DNA from: JBFGCA01 sp041567315
GTDB taxonomy: Bacteria > Acidobacteriota > Thermoanaerobaculia > Multivoradales > JAHEKO01
Direction: 5' to 3'
NCBI GenBank assembly: GCA_041567315.1
Contig: JBFGCA010000085.1
Coordinates: forward strand, 1-20,976
DNA length: 20,976 nucleotides
Both the position numbers and the translations under genes were made by a program. Shown piece after piece: positions 7,996 through 14,637 of this stretch. Numbering within the stretch: the first letter of the stretch is position 1; every line of letters begins with the position of its first letter. The notes below the pieces were generated by a model, which was not told the origin of the DNA, searched no databases, and saw only the letters and a program-made list of their open reading frames with translations.

Positions 7996-8402
7996 GCTAC
8001 CTCCTCGACACCAGCACCTGCATCTACTTCCTCAACGAGAGCCACCCACGGGTGGTCGAGCGGATCCTCGCCATCGGCCCGGGAGGGCTCGCCATCAGCT
8101 CCTTGACGTTGGCGGAGCTCCTTTTCAGGGCCGCCCGCTCCGCTCGGCCGGAGGCGAACCGCACCCGCCTCGCGACCTTTGCCCGGGAGATCGGCACCTT
8201 CCCGTTCGACGACCGCTGCGGGGAGCACTTCGGACGGATCAAAGCGGCCCTGGTCGACGCCGGCCGGCCGATCCCCGACTTCGACGTCGCCATCGCCGCC
8301 ACCGCCTTCGCACACGGCGCCGTCCTGGTCAGCAGCGATCGCCACATGGCGGAGATCACCGGCCTTCCGCTCGAGGACTGGACGGTGGCGGCCGAGAGTT
8401 GA
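7992..8402 (+). CDS. vapC: VapC-type PIN-domain ribonuclease toxin
   Basis: 136 residues, the normal PIN toxin length. The acidic metal-site residues are all in place: Asp6 in LLDTSTCIYFL, Glu42 in LTLAELLF, Asp98 in PDFDVAIAATA and Asp116 in VSSDRHMAEI. PIN-domain VapC toxins cleave RNA, often tRNA or rRNA, when released from VapB. The start overlaps the vapB stop (ATGA). The stop also overlaps the TTG start of the ABC1-type kinase, so all three could share a transcript. No truncation or missing catalytic residue is seen. Confidence 0.88.
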   Translation: MSYLLDTSTCIYFLNESHPRVVERILAIGPGGLAISSLTLAELLFRAARSARPEANRTRLATFAREIGTFPFDDRCGEHFGRIKAALVDAGRPIPDFDVAIAATAFAHGAVLVSSDRHMAEITGLPLEDWTVAAES

Positions 8403-9718
8403 GTCGCCCCCCCGTCACCTCGGCGCTGCGCCGTTTCCTCAAGTTGAGCGGCCTGATGGGGCGCATCGGCGCCTCGGTGGCCGGCGAGCGGGCATTCGAG
8501 CTGCTGCTCTCGGAGGCCTCGCGCAAGGAGCGGCGCACCGAGAACCTGGTGGAGAACGCCCTGCGCCTGGTCGACACCCTGGGCGAGATGCGCGGCGCGG
8601 CGATGAAGCTCGGCCAGATGCTGAGCCTCCACGCCCACCTGCTGCCGCCCGAGGTCGCGGAGGTGCTGCGGGCGCTCCAGAAGGAGGCGCCGCGGGCCCC
8701 GGCCGAGGTGATGCGCTGGGAGGTCGAAGGGGCCCTCAAGGCCAAGATCGACGAGCTCTACGCCGAGCTCGAGCCCGCGGCCTTCGCCGCCGCCTCGATC
8801 GGCCAGGTCCACCGCGGCCGCCTCCACGACGGCCGCCCGGTGGCGGTCAAGATCCAGTACCCGCTGATCGACCGTATCGTCGAGGCGGACCTCCAGAATC
8901 TGAAGACCCTGCTGCACGCCGTCGTCTCCCTGGTCGTCGACATCGACTTCGAGGCCGTGTGGCGCGAGCTCCGCGACCGCCTGCTCGAGGAGCTCGACTA
9001 CCAGCACGAGGCGGCCAACATGAAGCGGCTCGCCGCGCTCCATCGCGAGGTGCCGGAGATCGTCATCCCGGGGGTGGTCGACGAACTGACGACCAGGAAC
9101 GTCCTGACCATGGAGCTGGTCGACGGCATAGCGCCGCGCGACGCCTGCTCGGGGAGCTACCCGGCCGAGCTGCGCGACCGCTGGGGCCAGGTGCTCTTCG
9201 AGTTCCAGCTCCGCGGCATCCTCCAGCACCGGCTGCTCCACGCCGACCCCAACCTGGCCAACTTCGCCTTCCGCGAGGACGGCCGCGTCGTGGTCTACGA
9301 CTTCGGCTCGGTCAAGGAGATCCCGCCCGGCCTGGCCGCCGGCTACGCCCGCATCCTCGCCGCCGTCCTGGCAGGCCACCGCTCGGCGCTCCCCGGCCTG
9401 CTGTCGGAGATCGGCGTCCACCACAAAGGCGGCGAGCCGCTCGACCTGGAGCTCCTCGGGCCCTTTCTCGACCCCTTCGAGGAGATCCTGCGGCCCTCGC
9501 CCCCCTACCGGTTCGGCGAGGACGACGAGCTGTTCGACAAGATCCTCGCCGCCAGCAGCTCCAGCTTCATGCACACCCGCGACCTCCGCTTCCCCGAGCA
9601 CGGCGTCCTCGTCAACCGCTCGCTGGCCGGCCACTTCGGCAACCTCACCCGCCTCCAGGCCGCCGGCCCCTGGCGCCAGATCGCCCAGCGCTACGCCGCC
9701 GTGCCGCCGGCCGGTTGA
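8399..9718 (+). CDS. ABC1/AarF (UbiB-like) atypical kinase family protein
   Basis: 439 residues from the TTG at 8399. Diagnostic ABC1 motifs are present: the KxGQ motif in AAMKLGQMLS (Lys70-Gln73), the Ala-rich loop AAASIGQVHRG (130-140), VAVKIQYP (Lys151), an ExD motif in EELDYQHEAA, LLHADPNLANF (catalytic loop) and VVYDFGSVKE (DFG). These proteins are protein-kinase-like ATPases, in several organisms needed for isoprenoid-quinone biosynthesis. No UbiB-like C-terminal membrane helices are evident, so this resembles the soluble AarF-like branch. The start overlaps the vapC stop in a TTGA junction; no strong ribosome site precedes it. An ATG further in (8456) would lose the N-terminus. Confidence 0.87.
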   Translation: MSRPPVTSALRRFLKLSGLMGRIGASVAGERAFELLLSEASRKERRTENLVENALRLVDTLGEMRGAAMKLGQMLSLHAHLLPPEVAEVLRALQKEAPRAPAEVMRWEVEGALKAKIDELYAELEPAAFAAASIGQVHRGRLHDGRPVAVKIQYPLIDRIVEADLQNLKTLLHAVVSLVVDIDFEAVWRELRDRLLEELDYQHEAANMKRLAALHREVPEIVIPGVVDELTTRNVLTMELVDGIAPRDACSGSYPAELRDRWGQVLFEFQLRGILQHRLLHADPNLANFAFREDGRVVVYDFGSVKEIPPGLAAGYARILAAVLAGHRSALPGLLSEIGVHHKGGEPLDLELLGPFLDPFEEILRPSPPYRFGEDDELFDKILAASSSSFMHTRDLRFPEHGVLVNRSLAGHFGNLTRLQAAGPWRQIAQRYAAVPPAG

Positions 9719-9804
9719 ACTCGATAGGCGTGGTCGACAATCTGCTGACCTGGAGCCACAGCGGCTTCTCGGCGCACGGCACCGTGAGGGCGGAAGACCG
9801 GTAG
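9715..9804 (+). pseudogene. Remnant of an IS91-family transposase
   Basis: Immediately after the kinase, overlapping its stop, a short open stretch translates to NSIGVVDNLLTWSHSGFSAH and continues TVRAEDR before a stop. The LLxWxHSGFSxH signature is typical of the C-terminal half of IS91/IS801-type (Y2, rolling-circle) transposases, which read something like LLTWRHSGFSVH. Only about 29 residues remain, so this is debris of a lost insertion element. The kinase C-terminus could have been altered by the event. Confidence 0.55.
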
Positions 9805-9874
9805 GGTGCGGAGCGCCCTGGCCGCTCGGAAGGCCTCGACCTGGCGGGCACGGCTTGTACGCTCACAACGAGAG

Positions 9875-10363
9875 ATGAGCCGGCGCGTGCTGGAGGCGAT
9901 CCGCAAGCTGCTCGCCGAGGAGGGGGTCCCCTGGCAGGAGGTCGAGCACTCGCCGGTGGCGAGCGTCGAGGAGGCGGCGCGAGCGAGGGGCCTGCCGGAG
10001 CGCATGGGCGCCAAGTCGATCGTCATGAAGACCGACGGCGTCTTCCGGCTGTTCGTGATGAGCGGCGCCCTCGCCCTGCGCTCGCGGTTGATCCGCCAGC
10101 GGCTGGGCGTCCGCCGCACCCGCTTCGCCACCCCCGAGGAGCTGCTCGAGCTGACCGGCGTGCGGCCCGGCGCGGTGCCGCCCTTCGGCGAGCCCATCCT
10201 GCCGCTCGAGCTCTACGCCGATCCGGCGCTGCTCGACAACAAGCGCATCGCCTTTACCCCCGGCGTCGCCACCGTCAGCATCCTGCTCGCCGCCGCCGAC
10301 TGGCAGCGGGTGGCGCGGCCGGTGCTTTTCCACTTCACCCGCACCGGTCGAGCGGCCTGCTAG
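9875..10363 (+). CDS. YbaK/EbsC-family aminoacyl-tRNA deacylase (prolyl-tRNA editing type)
   Basis: 162 residues, the usual YbaK-domain length. The motifs GAKSIVMKTDGVFRLFVMSG (with the expected catalytic-region Lys47), TPEELLELTGVRPGAVPPFG and LYADPALLDNKRIAFTPGVATVSI match the YbaK/ProXp family. Its members hydrolyse mischarged aminoacyl-tRNAs such as Cys-tRNA(Pro) or Ala-tRNA(Pro); which substrate applies here is unknown. I chose the ATG at 9875 because the family begins with a helix like VLEAIRKLLAEEG; an upstream GTG at 9806 would add 23 Arg-rich residues. Its 3' end overlaps a minus-strand coding scrap by about 28 bases. Confidence 0.85.
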   Translation: MSRRVLEAIRKLLAEEGVPWQEVEHSPVASVEEAARARGLPERMGAKSIVMKTDGVFRLFVMSGALALRSRLIRQRLGVRRTRFATPEELLELTGVRPGAVPPFGEPILPLELYADPALLDNKRIAFTPGVATVSILLAAADWQRVARPVLFHFTRTGRAAC

Positions 10364-10544
10364 CGCCGGTAAAGCCCCATGGTCGGAGCACGACGTCGCC
10401 AGCGGGGTCGTTGACGGTGAAGCCGATCTCCGCCCAGCCGACGAACTCCGATCGGCCGGAGGCGATCGCGTAGCCCGGTCCGGTGCTGGCGGTCCCGATG
10501 CGGATCTCACGCGTGCCGGCCGCAACTTCCAGCTCGTAGTTCAC
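10335..10544 (-). pseudogene. Minus-strand protein-coding scrap (possible gene remnant)
   Basis: An open frame from a GTG at 10544 to a stop at 10335 encodes 69 residues with strong third-position G/C bias and a beta-sandwich-like composition (NYELEVAAGTREIRIGTAST, GRSEFVGWAEIGFTVNDPAG, DVVLRPWGF). In-frame codons continue back to a TAG near 10563. I do not recognise the family. The lack of a ribosome site, the short length and the overlap with the YbaK gene suggest a fragment of a once longer gene, but a small functional gene is not excluded. Confidence 0.35.
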
Positions 10545-10616
10545 GCTTTGCGATTTGTTGTCGACCTACGCGCCGTAAGGCCCACGAATCGTACGCCGCC
10601 CCCTCCTGGTCACGGT

Positions 10617-10730
10617 ATGCTCGTCGGAGTGCGAAGGGCGATCCTGATCCCGACGCTGGTGCTTGGGCTCACGCTCCCTGCGGACCGGGTCCCGCTGAGG
10701 CCTCACCAACCGGGCAGTCCCTCTTCATGA
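10617..10730 (+). CDS. Possible 37-residue leader ORF
   Basis: A short frame starting MLVGVRRAILIPTLVLGLTL resembles the start of a signal peptide. It ends in an ATGA overlap with the acyltransferase gene. No ribosome site precedes it. It could be a genuine translated leader coupling to the next gene, a truncated secreted-protein start, or chance. The rest of 10364-10726 shows only the minus-strand scrap. Confidence 0.22.
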   Translation: MLVGVRRAILIPTLVLGLTLPADRVPLRPHQPGSPSS

Positions 10731-11455
10731 AGCGATACTCGGGCCTCTCGGCGCCCGAGGTGATGCGGGTGGTGACCACCGAGATCATCGGCCGTGCGAT
10801 CCGGTTCAGCCGCAAGACCGGGCGAGTCATCCGGATCAGCAAGACGGCTCGGGGAGAGGGGGTCGACGTGACGACGCTCGACGCTCGGACGGCCGAGGGG
10901 CGGGAGGCCCTGGAGGCCTTCCTGACGCCGGTCAAGCGTCAGTACACCGTCTCCGGGCTGGGGTCGCCGGAAGAGCCCCGCGCGGTGAGCTGGCGCAAGC
11001 TCAACCTGCCGCTCTGGCGGCGGTGGCTGTTGGGTGTGCAGGTTGTTCTCTCGATGGTCATGAAGGGCACGCCGGCCAAGAACCGGCTCTATCGCTGGAT
11101 GGGCGCCCACATCGGCCGCGGGGTGGAGATCATGCAGATGGTCTGGCTCGACCACTTCCGTCCGGAGCTCGTCTTCATCGGCGAAAACACCGTGGTCGGC
11201 GCCTTCAGCCGGATCACGGTGCACGGCTACGAGGGTTCGGGCAAGTTTCGCTACGGCCTGGTCGAGATCGGCTCGGGCTGCACCCTGGGCGCCGGCACGG
11301 GCATCGGGCCGATCCGGATCGGCAACGGCGTCCGCACCTTCCCCGGGACGACGGTCTCGCCCTACTTCGCGCGCATCCCGGACGGCGCTGTCGTCGGGGG
11401 CGAGCGTCCGCCGCTGCGGCGGGCAGAGAGCGGGGGAGAGCCAGCGGCGTCGTGA
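10727..11455 (+). CDS. Left-handed beta-helix (hexapeptide-repeat) acyltransferase-like protein
   Basis: 242 residues. The N-terminal ~115 residues are basic and include an amphipathic helical region (LNLPLWRRWLLGVQVVLSMVM). The C-terminal half shows hexapeptide-type coils: GAHIGRGVEIMQMVWLDHF, LVFIGENTVVGAFSRITVHG, VEIGSGCTLGAGTGIGPIRI and GNGVRTFPGTTVSPYF. Proteins of this fold transfer acetyl or other acyl groups to sugars or metabolites, and the His in ITVHGYEG may be the catalytic base. The substrate is not identifiable; surface polysaccharide or O-antigen acylation is plausible. A 27-residue stub overlaps its stop. Confidence 0.72.
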   Translation: MKRYSGLSAPEVMRVVTTEIIGRAIRFSRKTGRVIRISKTARGEGVDVTTLDARTAEGREALEAFLTPVKRQYTVSGLGSPEEPRAVSWRKLNLPLWRRWLLGVQVVLSMVMKGTPAKNRLYRWMGAHIGRGVEIMQMVWLDHFRPELVFIGENTVVGAFSRITVHGYEGSGKFRYGLVEIGSGCTLGAGTGIGPIRIGNGVRTFPGTTVSPYFARIPDGAVVGGERPPLRRAESGGEPAAS

Positions 11456-11535
11456 GGCGGCTCGCAGTCCGATTTCGCGATCGCCTCGTCTACCGGCAGG
11501 TCGAGCCGACGAGGACGATGGACGGCGCCGGGTAA
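11452..11535 (+). pseudogene. 27-residue stub overlapping the acyltransferase stop
   Basis: A GTGA overlap with the acyltransferase stop opens a short frame, MRRLAVRFRDRLVYRQVEPT, that ends at 11535. The coupled start and plausible coding sequence suggest the 5' end of a lost downstream operon gene. No homologue is recognised. Weak call. Confidence 0.25.
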
Positions 11536-11638
11536 CGGAGGGCGCCGGCGTCGATCCGACGCCTCAGAGAACCGGCAGATTGCTTCATGCGTAGACTATT
11601 CATGTGTGGCAGATGGCGCTGCCACAGGAGGCCTGACG

Positions 11639-11898
11639 ATGAGGAAACGACACCCGGCGACCGCGTGATCCCCGGTCACCGCGGTCCCGTCGCGCCACCC
11701 GAGATGGTGGCGGAGGCTCGTGGCTTCTACGAGGACCTGATGGCGGCGGTGGGCAAGGCCTGGCAGGCCGGCGTGCGCGATCCGGCCGAGCTGGTCCAGC
11801 GCATCCGGCTGCCGCGCTACCAGAATTGGCTGGGATACGAGCAGTGGCTGCCCCTCGACGTCGAGCGCGCCTGGGCCTACTACCACATGGGGTGGTGA
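11639..11898 (+). pseudogene. Internally deleted metallo-beta-lactamase-fold hydrolase remnant
   Basis: A strong ribosome site (AGGAGG) precedes an ATG at 11639 that reads MRKRHPATA and stops, like the first residues of a secreted protein. In another frame, from about 11655 to 11898, a clear C-terminal metallo-beta-lactamase-fold tail follows: GDRVIPGHRGPVAPPEM, then ARGFYEDLMAAVGKAWQAG and RYQNWLGYEQWLPLDVERAW. The PGH metal-site His survives, but the HxHxDH core is gone. The layout suggests one gene that lost its middle and its frame. A GTG/ATG start giving 103 residues (11587-11898) would not make a functional enzyme. Confidence 0.6.
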
Positions 11899-11982
11899 CC
11901 CGTCTGGTTGGTTTCTGAGCCCACCTCGGGGCCCACGGGCCGTGATAGAAGTCCCGGCCACCGATGGACGCCGAGGGCCCAC

Positions 11983-12055
11983 CGCCAGAGCAGGCGATCT
12001 TCACGGTCTCCGAGGACACCATCGGCACCGCGGCGGAGCTGTACTCGGTGATGCT
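11983..12055 (+). repeat. Direct repeat copy A (coding-like, 73 bp)
   Basis: This segment is 60/73 identical, without gaps, to 14478-14550 in the same orientation. It lies in a small open frame (ATG 11964, stop 12066-12068) that ends FTVSEDTIGTAAELYSVML then PHS. The other copy reads STISEETLGTAAKLYSVML. Seven of the 13 differences are third-codon changes, and 17 of 24 residues match. It probably derives from the C-terminus of the same unknown protein. The small frame may be translated or may be debris. Confidence 0.7.
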
Positions 12056-12084
12056 CCCTCACTCTTGAGGGGAACTATCCCTTC

Positions 12085-12708
12085 GTGCCGGGGTACGTCA
12101 CGGACGACGAGTTGCTGACGAACAGAGTATGGTGCGGTGATCAGGGGCTGATCCTCGGTGGAATGGTGGAATACCTCCACCAGCTGAAAGCCACCCAGGA
12201 GGCCCTGCAGGCTCTCAAGCAGCCCCAGGAGCTGCCAGTGTGGGAAAAATCACTCCTTTCTCTACTGCCCGGGTACATAAAGCAGATCGTGGCGGGGACG
12301 CTCGACGAGAACGGTCCCTTGGTCAAACCCGCGAGCGGTCCCTCGACGGGCAGGCTTCAGCCTTTCTCCCCGGCGTCCGATGCCGACAGTTGGTACGGAC
12401 ATCTCTTTAGAGATCCCGACTATTGGTCCGGGGCGGCCATTTTCTGGCGGTATCTCTTCCAGACCTTCAGAACCAACGGCGACGTCCAGAGAGCGGTCCT
12501 CGATCTGCTGAACTCGGAGGACAACGCGATCTACCACTCGGCCGAGACGGCAGCCGGCCCCTGGAAGCCAGAGGGGCCACCCTATAATCCCTGGAGTAAC
12601 GAACCCTGGAAGGACGGTCCGGTCTTCGAATGGTTCAACGTCCTCGCCACACTGACCGTCGCGATCGAGGTCATGGAGACCCACCAATCAGTGGTGCTGA
12701 CCGACTGA
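12085..12708 (+). CDS. Putative (alpha/alpha)6-glycosidase-like protein (GH76-like?), possibly 5'-truncated
   Basis: 207 residues from the GTG at 12085; the frame is open only from 12052. Aromatic-rich helical stretches such as RVWCGDQGLILGGMVEYLHQ, then YWSGAAIFWRYLFQTFRTNG and AVLDLLNSEDNAIYHSAE recall GH76-type hydrolases (WxYNQGxxLGAL, then FKGIFxRYL), but the match is by eye and not secure. No signal peptide is present, and the catalytic Asp-Asp segment expected upstream is missing, so it may be the C-terminal part of a longer gene. GAGGGG lies about 12 bases before the GTG. G+C is visibly lower than in the neighbours (for example around 12241-12290), which suggests transfer. Confidence 0.45.
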   Translation: MPGYVTDDELLTNRVWCGDQGLILGGMVEYLHQLKATQEALQALKQPQELPVWEKSLLSLLPGYIKQIVAGTLDENGPLVKPASGPSTGRLQPFSPASDADSWYGHLFRDPDYWSGAAIFWRYLFQTFRTNGDVQRAVLDLLNSEDNAIYHSAETAAGPWKPEGPPYNPWSNEPWKDGPVFEWFNVLATLTVAIEVMETHQSVVLTD

Positions 12709-13109
12709 GAGCCCCGTGGCGCGAGATCGCCCGGCGTCTCGCCGCCGCGCCGAAGGCCGACCGGACCCCATTCAGTTCCCGGGGTTGAGCGCCCCTGCAA
12801 GCGAGTGCGACGACGCCCCCGTCTTCGCCGGCTTTAACCCGCGGCCCGGATCCGCTCGACTCTCGGGGGCGGTGGTTCGCCCGCGGCACCCGCAGCGACC
12901 CGGAGCTCGGCGCCGAGCGCCAGGCGCGCTGTCGGGGGGCGCGCCTGGACGGCCGCTCCGCCCACGGACTACCCATACCGGTAGGCGCGCGGCCTACCTC
13001 TCCGAGCGTTGTTCCGGCTTCGTGACCGTGCTACCGATGGTCCTCACTGCCTCGGTGGCTCCGCCTCCGGCCGGCAGGCCGGGTCGGAGCTGGCCGAGCA
13101 CCGAACCTC
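12709..13109. other. 401-base gap with two strong hairpins
   Basis: I see no convincing gene here. CCAGGCGCGC (12920-12929) and GCGCGCCTGG (12939-12948) form a perfect 10-bp stem with a 9-base loop. GGTAGGC (12980-12986) and GCCTACC (12992-12998) form a 7-bp stem with a 5-base loop. Neither is followed by a T-run. They may end transcription from the upstream frame or be repeat debris. Confidence 0.5.
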
Positions 13110-14474
13110 ATGAGCCAGCGAGTGTCGTGCGCTGCCACAGGTAGCCTGGCGTGGGTGTGGTGCGCTGGCGCGCTGCCGAGACTCGCCGTCCTCCTGCTCG
13201 CCACCGCGCTCGCGCCAGAGCGCGTCGTCGCCCAGACCGGCTTGACCTTCGAGTTCAGCTTCTCGAATCCGGGAGCACGCAGCCTGGGGCTCGGCGGGGC
13301 GTTTGCGGGTCTGGCGGACGATGCGACGGCGGCCTTCGCGAATCCTGCCGGGCTGGTCCAGCTGGTCAGGCCGGAGGTGTCGATCGAGGTGCGCCACTGG
13401 CCGTATTCGACGCCCTTCACCCGCAATGGCAGGGTGACGGGCGAACCGACCGGCATCGGCATCGACACCGAGCCGGGCATCGTGACCGGTCGCTCGGAGG
13501 ACGACGTCGCGGGTCTTTCGTTCTTCTCGCTGGTCTACCCGAAGGAGCGCTGGTCGATCGCCTTCTACCGCCACCTGCTGGCGAACTTCGAATCTCGATT
13601 CGAGACCCAGGGCATCTTCGGCCAGGGCGGTGGGCCCCTCGATACGGCTCGGCTCCTCGATCGCCGTGATCGAACCGATCTCGAGATCGTCACCTACGCC
13701 CTCTCCGGGGCCTACCGGGTGACCGGGAGCTTCAGTCTCGGTCTGGGACTCACCTACTTCGAAGGCTCTCTGCAGGCAGGCCAGGATCTCTACGGTGTAG
13801 ACGATGAGAGCCTCGCGGGCTATTTCGGCGAGACCTCGTTTCTTCCCGAGCGGAGGATCGCCGAGTCCTCCTTGACGATCGATGACTCGGACTTCGGTTT
13901 CGCCGTGGGCCTCCTGTGGCGCCTGGCGGGGCGCTGGCACCTGGGCGGCTTCTTTCGCCAGGGTCCGGAGTTCGACCTGATCAGTCGCCTCGCCGGCGGC
14001 CCGGCGAGCGAGATTCCCGGACTGCCGCCGGGATCGATCTTCCAGTTCTCCAACCCGGTCGCCTTTCCCGGTGTCTACGGCCTCGGCATCGCCTACCGCT
14101 CCGGCGACGGGCGGCTGACCTTGAGCTTCGAGTGGGACCGCGTCGAGTATTCGGCCATCTTCGACAGCCTGGGCAACACCGCTTCCGCAGAGCTCCTCGA
14201 GGACGGCAACGAGTATCACCTCGGCGGCGAATTCGCCTTTCTGCAGACCAGGCCGGTGTTTGCCGTCCGGCTCGGCGTCTGGCGGGACCCCGACCACGGG
14301 GTCAAGAGCCCCGTGCAGGACCCGCTCGTTCGGGCCCTGTTCGGCAAGACCACCGATGAGATCCACTACTCGGTCGGTTGGGGAGCGGCCTTCCGCCGGT
14401 TCCAGATCGACTTCGGAGCCGACTTCTCGGACCGGCGCGACACGATCTCGCTGTCGGGGATCTACAGTTTCTGA
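13110..14474 (+). CDS. FadL/OmpP1/TodX-family outer-membrane hydrophobic-compound transporter
   Basis: 454 residues. A hydrophobic signal segment (LPRLAVLLLATALAPERVVAQ, cleavage likely near residue 42) is followed by SNPGARSLGLGGAFAGLADD and ATAAFANPAGL, the family hallmark of the FadL N-terminal hatch (GARxxGxGGA..A..DDATAxxxNPAGL). The remainder is alternating amphipathic strands ending in SLSGIYSF with a C-terminal Phe, as expected for a beta-barrel inserted by BamA. FadL proteins carry long-chain fatty acids or other hydrophobic molecules across the outer membrane. The start could be slightly later, since the first ~20 residues are unusual for a signal peptide and no ribosome site is seen. 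It lies upstream of repeat copy B. Confidence 0.85.
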   Translation: MSQRVSCAATGSLAWVWCAGALPRLAVLLLATALAPERVVAQTGLTFEFSFSNPGARSLGLGGAFAGLADDATAAFANPAGLVQLVRPEVSIEVRHWPYSTPFTRNGRVTGEPTGIGIDTEPGIVTGRSEDDVAGLSFFSLVYPKERWSIAFYRHLLANFESRFETQGIFGQGGGPLDTARLLDRRDRTDLEIVTYALSGAYRVTGSFSLGLGLTYFEGSLQAGQDLYGVDDESLAGYFGETSFLPERRIAESSLTIDDSDFGFAVGLLWRLAGRWHLGGFFRQGPEFDLISRLAGGPASEIPGLPPGSIFQFSNPVAFPGVYGLGIAYRSGDGRLTLSFEWDRVEYSAIFDSLGNTASAELLEDGNEYHLGGEFAFLQTRPVFAVRLGVWRDPDHGVKSPVQDPLVRALFGKTTDEIHYSVGWGAAFRRFQIDFGADFSDRRDTISLSGIYSF

Positions 14475-14477
14475 ACT

Positions 14478-14550
14478 CGCCGGAGCGGGCAACCTCCACG
14501 ATCTCCGAGGAAACGCTCGGCACAGCGGCGAAGCTGTATTCCGTGATGCT
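14478..14550 (+). repeat. Direct repeat copy B (coding-like, 73 bp)
   Basis: Partner of 11983-12055 (60/73 identical, no gaps). It begins three bases after the FadL-type stop and is open in a frame that reads STISEETLGTAAKLYSVML and then LVRA before a TGA near 14566. No start codon or ribosome site specific to it is evident. Both copies follow a gene end, about 2.5 kb apart in direct orientation. Confidence 0.7.
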
Positions 14551-14603
14551 GCTCGTGCGGGCCTGATTTCCGGAGCGGACGCCTCCCTGTCTGAGCCCGC
14601 GGC

Positions 14604-14631
14604 TTGACATACAAGTAAATACTTGTATGAT
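14604..14631 (+). promoter_or_regulatory. ArsR-operon promoter with embedded palindromic operator
   Basis: The -35 box TTGACA (14604-14609) and the -10 box TATGAT (14626-14631) are separated by 16 bases. Between and overlapping them lies a perfect inverted repeat, ATACAAGTA (14609-14617), two bases, TACTTGTAT (14620-14628), the classic layout for ArsR-type repression by blocking RNA polymerase. The predicted transcript start, 6-7 bases after the -10, coincides with the GTG at 14638, so the mRNA is probably leaderless. Confidence 0.85.
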
Positions 14632-14637
14632 GTCGAC

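Noticed and set aside
8024..9634. 536-residue minus-strand frame opposite vapC and the kinase
   Set aside because: No domain signature; the plus-strand frames carry complete PIN and ABC1 motifs.
12714..12785. Short frame reading PWREIARRLAAAPKADRT, reminiscent of the ABC1 kinase C-terminus (PWRQIAQRYAAVPPAG)
   Set aside because: The likeness covers only about 13 residues of common, low-information amino acids in a GC-rich sequence; chance is a sufficient explanation.
14623..14637. TTG at 14623 as the start of the ArsR gene
   Set aside because: It lies inside the operator and upstream of the predicted transcript start; the GTG at 14638 fits the promoter and the usual family N-terminus.
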